A DNA stretch of 64,000 bases from Thozetella sp. PMI_491 (Eukaryota; Ascomycota; Sordariomycetes; Chaetosphaeriales; Chaetosphaeriaceae): assembly GCA_021432635.1 (NCBI GenBank), contig MU270048.1, forward strand, positions 186,001 through 250,000. Reading direction: 5' to 3'. Both the position numbers and the translations under genes were made by a program. Numbering within the stretch: position 1 is the stretch's first letter; every line of letters begins with the position of its first letter. Under the pieces are notes generated by a model. That model ran no database searches. It had not been told where the DNA came from and saw only the letters and a list, made by a program, of their open reading frames with translations. Shown piece after piece: positions 1 through 9,927 of this stretch.

Positions 1-1730
1 GCGTCATGAGGTCGTGGTTATGCGAGTAGTCGATCGTAATATCGACCACACAGACCCCTTCATAAGCTAGGGCCTGGTCCATGGTGGCCTCAAGATCCGC
101 CGAACTGGTAACCTTCAGCCCCTTTGCCCCGAACGCCTCTGCATATGTCGCAAAATCCACCCCGCCGAGGTCGACACCCGCGCTCCGCCCGTACTTGTCC
201 ACCTCCTGGAACTCCACCATGTTATATTTGCCGTCGTTCCATATGAAGTGGGTGATGTTGCAGCCCTGCTGGACGGCCGTGACGAGCTCTTGGCCGCTGA
301 ACAAGAAACCGCCGTCTCCACTCACGCTGATGACTTTTCGCGAGCAAGGCGGCTCCTGGGACAAAGAAGCACCGATCGCCCACGGAAGAGCGACCCCCAG
401 TGTCTGCTGGGCGTTGGAGACGAGGAAGGTCTTGGGCTTGTACGAGTAAAAGTATCGACTAAAGTAAATGTAGACGCTCCCTACGTCGCAGCACACGGTT
501 GTAGACGGGTCTATCCGAGACTGGAGAAGCTTGATGAAATGCAGAGGATGGACTGGGCCGCCAGAGGGTTTTGGGAGGGCATCGGCGCTGACTTGCCAGC
601 TTTGAAGCTCGGCTAGGATCCCCTTAGCCACATCCAGATCTTGTGGACGGGCCACGTGTGTGAGCCGATCTGTCAGCGCAGCTAGGTTAAACGTGGGAGA
701 ACCAATGAGCTCGAGTTTGGGGGAGTAGTGGTAGACGATATCTGCAGGTACACAGTCGATATGCAAGATGTCGAAGTGGTTGTCCGTGTTCCATTGGCTC
801 GCGTCGTACTCTGCTTGATCGTAACCGACAGTGATCACCAAGTCGGCGTGGGCACTAGCTCACATGTTAGAAACGGCGTCGTAAACACAACAGAGGGTTG
901 CTTTAGAGGCAGGCAAGAAATACTTACAGAAGCTTGTCGCCCGGCTGGTTTCGGAAGAGTCCAATCCGGCCAAAGAACAGGTGCACGAGCTCCTTCGAGA
1001 TTGCCCCAGCCGCTTGAAAGGTCTCGACCACAGGGACGGGAAACTTCCGCAGGAAGGCATGAATGGCTTCCACCACTACCGGATTCGCAACGCGACCACC
1101 CAGGTAGAGCACGGGGAACTTGGCGGCCTCGATCATCTTAGCGGCCTCCGCCAACGCGTCCTCGCGGGACGGGCCATACTTGGGGGGCTGGAAGGTAGAG
1201 GCTGGGAAGGCCGGGATGCTGGACTTCATGTTGGTCATGACATCGATCGGCAAGCTCACGGCGGTGGCGCCTTGGGGATGGGCCGTGGCAGTCCGGAACG
1301 CGTCGAGCATAATCTCGGCAACCTGATCCGGCACGATGGCCGTGGTGACTTTCTTCGTCACCGGGGCGAGGAGCTCGTTCGTCCGCAGGCTCTGGTGCGT
1401 CCTCTTGGACTGCTGGGCCCGCTTCACGCTGCCTGCGATGGCGACGATGGGCATGTTCTCATCGTTGGCCGTCACCAACCCGGTCACCAGGTTGCTCGTA
1501 CCGGGCCCGGAGGTAACGATGCATACGCCGGGCCGGCCCGTGATCTTGCCGATCGCGGCGGCGATGAAGGTGGCGTTTTGTTCATGCCGGCAGACCACCA
1601 CCTTGATTTCAGGGTGGTCGAGTAGGGCGTTAAAGACGGAATCGATCTTGGCACCGGGTACGCCAAAAACATACTTGACGCCAGCCGCCACGAGGGAGTC
1701 GATGACAATCTGCACCGTGTCGACCGACAT
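1..1730 (-). CDS. alsS: Acetolactate synthase, catabolic AlsS type (3' end outside window)
   Basis: Thiamine-diphosphate enzyme that condenses two pyruvates to 2-acetolactate and CO2. Exons run 1730-928 and 854-<1, with a GTAAGT..TAG intron at 855-927. About 552 residues are visible, so only a short tail is missing. Seen: PYR-domain Glu50 in CRHEQNATF, the SGPGTSN loop, and the ThDP/Mg motif GDGGFLFSG at 447-455, followed by an IWND sequence. The segment WNDGKYNMVEFQEVDKYGRS resembles the catabolic AlsS family of Bacillus rather than mitochondrial Ilv2. The start is the ATG in MSVDTVQIV; an in-frame GTG lies upstream. There is no mitochondrial presequence, so a cytosolic role is inferred. It diverges from an acetolactate decarboxylase gene, which fits acetoin formation rather than valine synthesis. 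Transfer from bacteria is inferred, not shown. Confidence 0.88.
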
Positions 1731-1780
1731 CTTGGCGTGGTATGCCTCCACCACTAAGATCGGAAGGGGGTTAAGGGGGG

Positions 1781-1813
1781 GTGAGATGGGGGTGAGATGG
1801 GGGTGAGACGGGG
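1781..1813. repeat. Three tandem 11-bp units upstream of alsS
   Basis: Unit GTGAGATGGGG at 1781-1791 and 1792-1802, then GTGAGACGGGG at 1803-1813. The array lies 51-83 bp upstream of the alsS ATG, in its likely 5' leader or core promoter. On the alsS strand each unit reads CCCC(A/G)TCTCAC. Confidence 0.85.
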
Positions 1814-2002
1814 GTCGCAGCAGACTAATACGGGGATTGGATCCGCGAGCAAAAGAGGTGCGTGGTTTACGTGATATAAGAATGCGCGGCTTCTCTTATT
1901 AAATCGTCTGCCCTTCGGGGTGATATCGTGGAGGCGTCGTCGACTATTGCCGCATTCTTCGTTTCATTGTCCAATGATGCATCTTATCGTCGAATGATGC
2001 TT

Positions 2003-2075
2003 CCATAAGGGCCGGCGGTTGGGTCTGAATAAGCAGCCCGGCGAACCGGCGCTTTTGCAAGGCGGGCCCTTATGG
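2003..2075. promoter_or_regulatory. 11-bp inverted repeat in the alsS/alsD divergent promoter
   Basis: CCATAAGGGCC at 2003-2013 is the exact reverse complement of GGCCCTTATGG at 2065-2075, with a 51-bp spacer. Inside the spacer are weaker inverted segments (CCGGCGGTT and AACCGGCGC). A direct repeat AATGATGC occurs at 1973-1980 and 1993-2000. The position between two divergent genes of one pathway suggests a shared operator, but this is inference. Confidence 0.55.
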
Positions 2076-2261
2076 GCGCTACGACGTCACTGCACACTCC
2101 GGATGAGCCCACCACCAACGCCACGGCGACGTCTCGGAAGGTGTAGGAATAATTTCCAAGTCACCCATGACATTTACGATACAGAGCGATCCTAGGTACA
2201 GCCGGCTCGTTGCGCTTAATTCTTGCCCAAACGGCTACCCACTGCATTCCTACAAGCTGCA

Positions 2262-2984
2262 ATGGCGACCAACGAGCTGTTCCAGTTCTCTATGATGGCG
2301 TCCCTGATGGCTGGGGTGGCCTCGACCGGGATTCCATTCTCAACCCTCCTATCGCACGGCAACCATGGGGTAGGCACGTTCCGGAACATAGCTGGCGAGT
2401 TGATCATCCTCGACGGCAAGGTGTACCAGATGAGATCGGATGGGACCGTCGCTACCCTCGAGTCCAAGCAAGACCTGGAGCAGATCAGCCCGTTCGCCAC
2501 CGTCACGCGCTTCAAGGCCACAGCGACAGTGACGGCGGCGGTGCCCGACAAGCAGGGCCTATCCAACCTGGTGGGTCAGCTCCTGCCCAAGGCCGCGAAC
2601 CACTTTGTAGCGATCCGCGTCGACGGTGCCTTCAAGAGCATCACAGTGCGGACCGCAGGCGGTCAGAGATATCCGCATGAGAGCCTCACCGAGGTCGGCA
2701 AAGAGCAGGTCGAGCACAAGTTTGAGTCGGCGCGAGGGACCATCATTGGGTTTCGGCTGCCTCCCTACATGGCGAACATCAGCGTTGTTGGGGAACACAT
2801 GCACTTCATCGCCGAGGACAGGAAGCATGGGGGTCACGTCTTGGCAGTAGAATCCGACGGTGACGTCGTCATTAGCGTAGCTAAGATCTCGAAGCTTCAC
2901 TTGAACCTCCCAGTCGACGACGACGACTTCGACACGGCGATCCTAACCGGGCACGAAGCAGGGATCGCGGCTGTTGAAGGATAG
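2262..2984 (+). CDS. alsD: Alpha-acetolactate decarboxylase
   Basis: Converts 2-acetolactate to acetoin and CO2. The 240-residue single-exon protein has the length of bacterial AlsD/BudA. The N-terminal block QFSMMASLMAGVASTG and the GVGTF motif are family hallmarks. Zinc ligands are recognisable: His179 and His181 in EHMHFIAED, and His192 thirteen residues after the first His in GGH, matching the known HxH..H spacing. Glu46 in AGEL is the probable fourth ligand. The start chosen is the first in-frame ATG (MATNELFQ); upstream codons are only TTG. No secretion or mitochondrial signal is evident, so a cytosolic enzyme is inferred. It forms a head-to-head pair with alsS, with about 530 bp between start codons. 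Confidence 0.92.
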   Translation: MATNELFQFSMMASLMAGVASTGIPFSTLLSHGNHGVGTFRNIAGELIILDGKVYQMRSDGTVATLESKQDLEQISPFATVTRFKATATVTAAVPDKQGLSNLVGQLLPKAANHFVAIRVDGAFKSITVRTAGGQRYPHESLTEVGKEQVEHKFESARGTIIGFRLPPYMANISVVGEHMHFIAEDRKHGGHVLAVESDGDVVISVAKISKLHLNLPVDDDDFDTAILTGHEAGIAAVEG

Positions 2985-3372
2985 ACCTCGTGGGCAGGCA
3001 TGATGCGCGTATGCAAAAGGCAAGAATGATCGGCTAGTAAGAGTTTGGATCGCTACGACAATGATGATCAAAGGGAGGTATGCAGCCACAGCACTGTACC
3101 TAATATATTTATATTCCTGTATATGCGTCTTATCGCTATGGGAAATGCATATCGACAGTATTGGTCCGTGCGCGCCTGCAGGTGCTTAGCTGCATATCCG
3201 CACCCAGGCTTTGGCGGGCAACGGTGAGAGGCATCAATATTTTTTTTGGGAGCTTCGAGAGTCTGCAGCCTACACCCCCCCAACCGCACACAATTTCCCC
3301 CGCCGAACCTCCCACCTCCTGCGAACGCGAGAGAACATCCGAGCAAGGTCCTTCTCTCACCCGATACTCAAA
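2985..3372. other. Intergenic, CCT7 promoter
   Basis: 388 bp between alsD and CCT7. It ends in a C-rich stretch (around 3270-3310) typical of fungal 5' leaders. No coding signal was seen. Confidence 0.6.
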
Positions 3373-5255
3373 ATGTCGTTCGGAGGGCAAGCACCTACCA
3401 TCATCGTCCTGAAGGAGGGTCTGTAGCCCCTCCATTCCGCACTCCTGCATGGGAGCTCCCACTGACCCCGAACCCGCCAGGCACCGATACCTCCCAAGGA
3501 AAGCCCCAGATCATCTCCAACATCAACGCATGTCTGGCCGTGCAGTCGACCATAAAGTCGACTCTGGGTCCCTATGGAGGCGATTTGTTAATGGTGGACG
3601 CGAACGGCAAGCAGACAATCACTAACGATGGCGCCACCGTCATGAAGGTAAGAGAAGCTCCCCGGAGCCGGGCTGGGGTATTGTGCTGAGAGACGCCGAA
3701 GCTTCTAGACATCGTCCACCCTGCCGCTCGCATCCTCGTCGACATCGCGCGATCACAAGACGCCGAGGTGGGCGACGGCACGAGCTCCGTCGTGGTCCTG
3801 GCCGGCGAGATCCTCAAGGAGGTCAAGGAGCACGTCGAGCAGGGTGTCAGTTCACAGATTATCATTAAGGGCCTGAGGAGAGCGTCCGCTATGGCCGTAA
3901 ATAAGATCAAGGAGATCGCCGTCAGTACCAACGAGGCGAACAAGAGAGACACGCTCAACAAGCTGGCGGCGACGGCCATGACCAGCAAGCTTATCAAGCG
4001 GAACACTGCGTTCTTCACCAAGAGTGCGTCTCACCTCGTACCCTATTCTTTTATCTCTCTATCTCTCGCGTCCTAGAAGTTACCTTGGAGATGGTGCTGA
4101 CCCTACTTGGCAGTGGTCGTCGATGCTGTCCTCTCCCTCGACCAAGACGACCTCAACGAGAAGTTAATAGGCGTCAAGAAGATCCCCGGAGGTTCCCTCA
4201 CGGACTCTCTCTTTGTCAACGGCGTCGCCTTCAAGAAGACGTTCTCGTATGCCGGTTTCGAGCAGCAGCCGAAGTCGTTTGAGAACCCCAAGATCGTGTG
4301 CCTCAACGTTGAGCTCGAGCTGAAGGCGGAGAAGGACAACGCCGAGGTCCGAGTCGAGCAGGTTTCGGAATACCAGGCTATTGTGGACGCCGAGTGGCAG
4401 ATCATCTTCAAGAAGCTCGAGGCCGTCCACGCGACCGGCGCGAAGGTGGTGCTATCGAAGCTGCCCATCGGCGATCTCGCCACCCAGTTCTTCGCTGACA
4501 GGGACGTCTTCTGCGCCGGCCGCGTCTCCGGCGACGATATGGAGCGTGTCGTGCAGGCCACCGGCGCGACAATTCAGAGCACCTGCTCCGACATCCTGCC
4601 CGAACACCTAGGCGTGTGCGGCTCCTTCGAGGAGCGCCAGATTGGTGGGGAGCGCTTCAACTTCTTCGAGGACTGCCCGGAGGCTAAGACGTGCACTCTT
4701 GTGCTGCGCGGCGGCGCTGAGCAGTTCATCGCCGAGGTTGATCGCTCGCTGCATGATGCCATTATGATCGTGAAGCGAGCAATCCGCAACAAGACCATCG
4801 TGGGCGGCGGTGGTGCCACCGAGATGGAAGTGTCGGCATACCTTCACCGCTTCGCGGACCGCGATGTGCCGCATAAGCAACAGGCCATCATTAAGAGCTT
4901 CGCGCGCGCTCTTGAGGTCATCCCGCGCCAGCTCTGCGACAATGCTGGCTTCGACGCCACTGACGTCCTCAACAAGCTCCGCGTCGAGCACCGCCGTGGC
5001 AGCACGTGGGCCGGCGTCGACTTCACCCACGAAGGCGTAGCCGACATGATGGAGCGCTTCGTGTGGGAGCCGGCGCTGGTCAAGATCAACGCTATTCAGG
5101 CAGCCACCGAGGCGAGCTGCCTGATTCTCGGCGTAGACGAGACTATCCACAACGAGGAGAGCGCGGCACCACAGGCTCCTGGCAAGCCTCTGCCCCCTGG
5201 AGCGGCCGCGCGCGCCCTTGGTCGGGGTCGCGGGCGGGGCATGCCGAGGCGGTAA
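3373..5255 (+). CDS. CCT7: T-complex protein 1 subunit eta (CCT7)
   Basis: Subunit of the cytosolic CCT/TRiC chaperonin, which folds actin, tubulin and other proteins with ATP. Four exons: 3373-3418, 3481-3647, 3702-4023 and 4114-5255, giving 558 residues, the usual size. ATP-site motifs are present: NDGATVMK at 64-71 and GDGTSSVVV at 95-103. The eta-type start [16 protein letters not shown] and the Gly/Arg-rich tail [11 protein letters not shown] fit the subunit. Introns 2 and 3 have donors GTAAGA and GTGCGT, and intron 3 has a CTGAC branch site. Intron 1 (3419-3480) starts with the non-consensus donor GTCTGT, but it is the only junction that joins LKEG to TDTSQG in frame. Confidence 0.95.
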
Positions 5256-5582
5256 GATGGTAGTTGAGAGAAAGGAAAAGCAAAGGGGACCCAATAGCCG
5301 TGGCCCGGGGACAATGATTGTGATGCGTAGCCCTGTATGATACCTAAGGTAGTCTACTAGAAGGCGTCTCTACTTAGAGGACCAGGGGCTAAAATGTAAT
5401 TACAAAAGAGTAAAGAGCAGCTCGTCATTGTTCCATCCATCGAGGATAAGTAGTCTATAGAACCCCCCCATAAACGCCCCCTCTGTGCCTATGCAAAAGC
5501 AACGAGCAAATCCGGTTATGCGCCTTCGCTATAGAAAACCAAGCACGAATATGAGAATAGACTAGAGCCGAGCACTGCCGCT
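5256..5582. other. Convergent intergenic region
   Basis: 327 bp between the 3' ends of CCT7 and the Spt10-like gene. It holds the 3' untranslated regions of both. Nothing else was seen. Confidence 0.6.
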
Positions 5583-7553
5583 CTAGCCGTGACTGCCGTA
5601 CTCGACGTCGTACGGCCCTCGGTCTCTGGTCGATTCGTCGTCCTTCCCGCCGATGCTCCGGTCGGCGTCATGTGCCGACGAGAGCAGTGCGCTGACGTCC
5701 ATCTTTCCGCCACCGCTCTTCCCCGGCTCCCCGGCGGCAGTCTCGGGCAGACTAACGTGCATGTCCGCCGACTCATCCTCGTCGTCGTCGTCGTCTTGGT
5801 GCTCTATCAACAGATCCAGCTCTGGGTACACGGCCTGGTCGGCCTCGTCGTCCTCCGGGCCGCGGTCGTGGTGGCCCTCGTGCTGGTGATGGCCGTGGCT
5901 ATGGTGTGGTTGTAGACCTGCCTCGACGTCATCTGCGGCATCCAGCAGCGCCTGGAACGTGTCCGCATCTGAGTGCGGGTCGTGGTGGCTGTCATGATGC
6001 GCAGGGGAATGGAAGGGGTAGTGCAGCGGGGGGTGGTGCGCGTGCGACGACGGCTGGGTTATGATCTGGGGGTCTATGGGCTGGTACACAGAGACGCTGT
6101 GAGGGTGTGCTAAGGGCAGGGAAGGGCCCGCGCCGTGCCGCGGCGTCTGGGGACCGCTGGACTGGTCCTGCAGCATTGGGTTGTGGCCTGTCAACGCCCT
6201 GTGCTGCGGCAGCGCCACACCCGTCGGGTTCCGGAGCGTGTGTGAAGGGGCGACCACGGAGATGCCCTCCGGGTCGGGATAGTGGTGGTGGGATGGGACA
6301 GGGAACGGAGTAAGGTGGCCGTGGTCCGTTAGGGAGGGGACAGTTCTCGGCAGAGGACCAACCACCTCGGAGCCAGGAGGAACGGAGGCGGAGGCAGGGC
6401 TGGGGGAAGAGCGCTTCGACGAAGGGGCAGCAGCAGTAGACTCTGGGTCGGCGCTCAGCGCGGCGGCGGAACGTTTCACGCCATTAGGGGCGGCCAGCGC
6501 CGGGACCTGGGTCTTTCCCAACTCTTTGCATTCAGAACAATTCCTAATTACATCGGAGACCGTCTCCTTAATGCGGCTCCAGTGGTAGCGCTCCGCAATC
6601 AGGGCGGTGGTCTTGTTGATGCCCGCGTGGGCGGCGTTGTGCACGCCCCGCGCGATGTCGTACTGGCGCTGCGGGTCCGAGATGACCTCCTTGTCCTTGA
6701 GCATGAGCACGTCGCCGTCCAGGAGCTTGTAGTGCGTCGCCGCGCTACGCAGTCTGCTTTTTTCGGCCCGGTCAGCCCCGTTCGGGTAGCGCCCGTACTT
6801 GAGGTAAAACTTGATCTTGTCGAAACGCTCTTCACTCACAAGGTCCTCGGTCCCGCCGGCGCCGTCGCCCAGGTCACGCCCGTAGATGATTGCGTCGATC
6901 AGCTGGCCCGGGTGGCTCTTCAGGTTGCCGCATCCCTTGACGCGCCCGATGCGCTTGAAGCCGAGGCCGTCCCAGATCTTGCACGAGGCCACGTTGGTCT
7001 CGTACACCAGGTTGAAGACGGAGTAGGTGTAGCCCAGCTTCGGTGCCCAGTCGAGGTAGCTCTCGCCCAGCAGCCGGCCGACGCCCTTGTTGCGGGAGGC
7101 GTCGGTCACGACGAAGCCCGCGTTACACACGTGGCTGCTGCGGCCAGGGTAGTTGGGCTTGATGTAGAAGAAGCCCAGGCACTCCTTGGACCAGTCCTTG
7201 CCGTCGACCACCTGGTCAGCGCTCTCGAGGCTGCCGAGCAGCATGATGGCCCCGAAGTTCTGGAACCAGTATGACGCGAACTTATCGTACGGCAGGCCCT
7301 CCATCATGGGGTAGGTATCGCCGCCTTCGATCTCCTTGTTGAACTGGTCGCACAGGTAGCGCATGAGCGACTCCGGCACCTGGTACTGCGATGCAAACGG
7401 GAGCACCGTTGCCACCGTCTGCCGGTCCCGGAGCGTCACATGGCGCGGCGTGATGGTGTCCGGGATGGAGGGATGGGCCGGGTCTGGGAATGGCGGCTCC
7501 CCTGTGACGCGGTAGATGGTAGGGGCCGTCGGGTCATCAAGCATGGCAGGCAT
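5583..7553 (-). CDS. SPT10: Spt10-like GNAT acetyltransferase with H2C2 zinc finger
   Basis: 656-residue single-exon protein. Residues about 95-225 form a GNAT N-acetyltransferase fold with the acetyl-CoA loop RNKGVGRLL (154-162). Residues about 275-350 form an integrase-type H2C2 zinc finger with His305, His309, Cys339 and Cys342. This order, GNAT followed by an H2C2 finger, is that of yeast Spt10, which binds core histone gene promoters and activates them; the retroviral-integrase-like finger is its DNA-binding part. The C-terminal half is low complexity: Ser/Pro-rich, then His-rich (about 500-560), then an Asp/Glu run near 585. Function as a histone-gene regulator is inferred from architecture. 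A plain GNAT enzyme with another target cannot be excluded. Confidence 0.75.
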   Translation of the reverse strand: MPAMLDDPTAPTIYRVTGEPPFPDPAHPSIPDTITPRHVTLRDRQTVATVLPFASQYQVPESLMRYLCDQFNKEIEGGDTYPMMEGLPYDKFASYWFQNFGAIMLLGSLESADQVVDGKDWSKECLGFFYIKPNYPGRSSHVCNAGFVVTDASRNKGVGRLLGESYLDWAPKLGYTYSVFNLVYETNVASCKIWDGLGFKRIGRVKGCGNLKSHPGQLIDAIIYGRDLGDGAGGTEDLVSEERFDKIKFYLKYGRYPNGADRAEKSRLRSAATHYKLLDGDVLMLKDKEVISDPQRQYDIARGVHNAAHAGINKTTALIAERYHWSRIKETVSDVIRNCSECKELGKTQVPALAAPNGVKRSAAALSADPESTAAAPSSKRSSPSPASASVPPGSEVVGPLPRTVPSLTDHGHLTPFPVPSHHHYPDPEGISVVAPSHTLRNPTGVALPQHRALTGHNPMLQDQSSGPQTPRHGAGPSLPLAHPHSVSVYQPIDPQIITQPSSHAHHPPLHYPFHSPAHHDSHHDPHSDADTFQALLDAADDVEAGLQPHHSHGHHQHEGHHDRGPEDDEADQAVYPELDLLIEHQDDDDDEDESADMHVSLPETAAGEPGKSGGGKMDVSALLSSAHDADRSIGGKDDESTRDRGPYDVEYGSHG

Positions 7554-8756
7554 CTTGACCTTGTTTATCTGCTCTCACAGCATTCGCTGGAGAGCTGGCG
7601 GCGAAAGCAGTGCGGAAATCGAGGAAACGACCCAGGCGCTGTCCGGACTACAAAAGACATCAGCCATCTCATCCTATTGACGCTCTGCATCTCTCGGCTT
7701 CGCTGTACACCCGGCCCGGACAGCGACAGGCTATTGCTGGTCCCTACGCCAGCTATCCTCTGAGTGGGTGTCCGGGCTTGTGGCACGGCGCAGCTCTGAG
7801 ACCTGCCGCTAGCTTCCTCTGAGCACGGCGGTCTTCAGGGCCACGAGCCATGCCAAGGGTGCACAGGGTGACGAAAAGAGAAAGCCAAGAGCCAAAGCGG
7901 GATATACTGTTTGGATTGTCCTACCGGTCGAAATCGCTCCCCAAATGCTCGATTTCTTAAAAGTTGCCAAATGTCTTCCCGAGCAGATCTGCTCCCTCCT
8001 CGCTGGCACCCTGCTCGCCAATCACAGAAGACCGTTCTTGTATAAGTGGTGGCGTGATCTCCCCGGACCCGTTCCCTGTGTGCAGCTGTGCTGAAATGTT
8101 CGTGGTGATGATATCTTCCTCCAAAAATCGCGCAACGAGGGGTTTCTCAGTTATGCCCGGATAAGCTCCGGCAGCGGAGAAATAGCAGCCGCTTATCCGC
8201 CCAACGCTTTGTGGGCTCACAGTGTTTGTTCCGCACCTGTATGTTGGCCCTCAAGACTGTAAACCGGCCTTTTGACATACCTTCCTACGACCTCATTTAA
8301 TGACAGACAGTAAGTAGCCGGCGTCCTGCCGGATCCCGCGCTGGCAGTCATTCCAGAGACTAGGAATTGGCCGACAGCAAACCAGTGGCGGCAGCATAGC
8401 GCGGCTCTAAGCAAGGCAAAGAGCTCTCTGTATATACTTGGCCTACTTGAGTAGATTGGCATGTTGACCAACCCATTCCTTACCTCCATGGAGGTGTATT
8501 GCGTTCCCAACAGAAAGTTAGACCTAAGACAGGCTACAGGAGGGACCGGGGTAGGATAGGTGGTTTCATTTTTTTGTCCCATACTACTCTATACATCTTA
8601 CATGTATTCTACAAAATGATAGCGCAAGCCGCTTGCTTCAAGCCAAGCCCTTGCGGTGGATGTAGGCCAAGCTTAGAAAGCGAAACCCAACAGAGACCCG
8701 GACCAGCAATGCTACTCAGGTCCGACTGTACCTAGGCGGCGTTTAAGCCGACATCT
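7554..8756. other. Intergenic, no gene recognised
   Basis: 1.2 kb between the Spt10-like promoter and the 3' end of MRP4. Short open frames have no recognisable domain. No repeat or RNA gene was seen. Confidence 0.55.
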
Positions 8757-9927
8757 CTAGAGCGGCTGGGCGATCTCGGTCGCCTTTCGCTTGGCATCCG
8801 ACTGGATGAACCGCGCAACCTCAGCTGGGGTCTCCCAGGTGACGAGTCCTTCCTCCGCATCCTTGAGCCTCCTCCGCTTGCCGCGCTGGCCAGCCCGGCC
8901 AAGAACGCTAGCGATGACAGACACGGCTCGTATGCTACAGGCGGGTTAGCATCTCGGGCTACAGCTGAGAGTCTGTACGGCTATGGCCTACCTGTCGTCG
9001 TTTCCTGGGATCGCGTACGTCACCCAAGACGGGTCAGCATCCGTGTCGATGATGCCGATGGTCGGGATGCTCGCCAGGCCGCACTCGTATAGCAGAGTGT
9101 AGTTCTCCATGGGGTTCAGGCACACGACCAGGTCCGGGACCAGTGGCCGGCGGTCTAGCAAATGCTTCTCGAAGCCCGGGATCGGACGGTCGTTCTCGTC
9201 GACAATCTGTACGGGGGACCCGGCCAGGAGCTGGTCCCGGTTGGTGATGGACCCCGGCGTCCACTTCTGGAAGAGGTGGCACGCGCCCGCCAGCTCCGCC
9301 GTCCGCACCACGATCTCCATCTGGTGCTTGCGGGTGCCCACAAACAGGATGAGACCGCCGTGGTAGGCCACCTCCTCGACCACGCGAGTGGCTCGGCGGA
9401 GGTGCGACAGCGTCTGCTCTAGGCTGATGATGTGAATGCCCTCGCGCACGCCGTAGATGTAGCGCGAGTTCGCCGGGTTCCAGAGCGACGTGTTGTGGCC
9501 CATGTGCGCCTGAGACGCCATCAGAAGCTCCAGCGTCGCCTCCGAAGGCGGGTTCTGCAGGATGTCGTTGGGGAGGTACCGCGACTCGAGCCGGGAACCC
9601 AGGCGCTCCGTCTTCTTCTGAATGCCGCGGAACACGCGATAGTTATCGGGGATCAAGGCATCCTTCGCCTCGATGGCCTGCAGCTCCCGGCGCTTGTAGG
9701 CCGGCAGCAACGAGTGCGCATCCAAGGTCTGGGGAGGCTGTTTTGCGTCTGTCGTCGTGGCAGCCGGCGGCGTCGTCGACTCGGTCGAGAGAGCTCGGAG
9801 CCAGGGTCGGGCCACGGGGGCAGCGACGGCTTGGCGGCCTGCAGATCAATTGAGGTTAGCAACGGCATCTACAGTCCATGCGAGCGGGCCACTTGCCATG
9901 CCGCACCGCAATGTTCCGTAATATCAT
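8757..9927 (-). CDS. MRP4: Mitochondrial small-subunit ribosomal protein uS2m
   Basis: Ribosomal protein S2 family, part of the mitoribosomal small subunit. Exons: 9927-9897, 9838-8992 and 8934-8757, giving 351 residues. S2 signatures seen: QAHMGHNTSLWNP, GLILFVGTRKHQ, the GSITNRDQ region and PTIGIIDTDADP. The N-terminus (MILRNIAVRHGRQAV, with several Arg) looks like a mitochondrial presequence. The first intron (9839-9896) begins GCAAGT instead of GT: it is a GC-AG intron, and only this junction keeps the frame. The second intron (8935-8991) is GTAGGC..TAG. The basic C-terminal exon (GKRRRLKD) completes the protein. It diverges from the CBS/PB1 gene. Confidence 0.9.

Noticed and set aside
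981-1625. Long open frame antisense to alsS
   Set aside because: It is the mirror of a GC-rich coding exon, and its composition follows the real gene. No domain.
1754-1754. Non-ATG starts (GTG for alsS, TTG at 2223 for alsD, GTG at 9815 for MRP4, GTG at 49021 for the HET gene)
   Set aside because: Nuclear fungal genes start at ATG; downstream or spliced ATGs give better-formed proteins.
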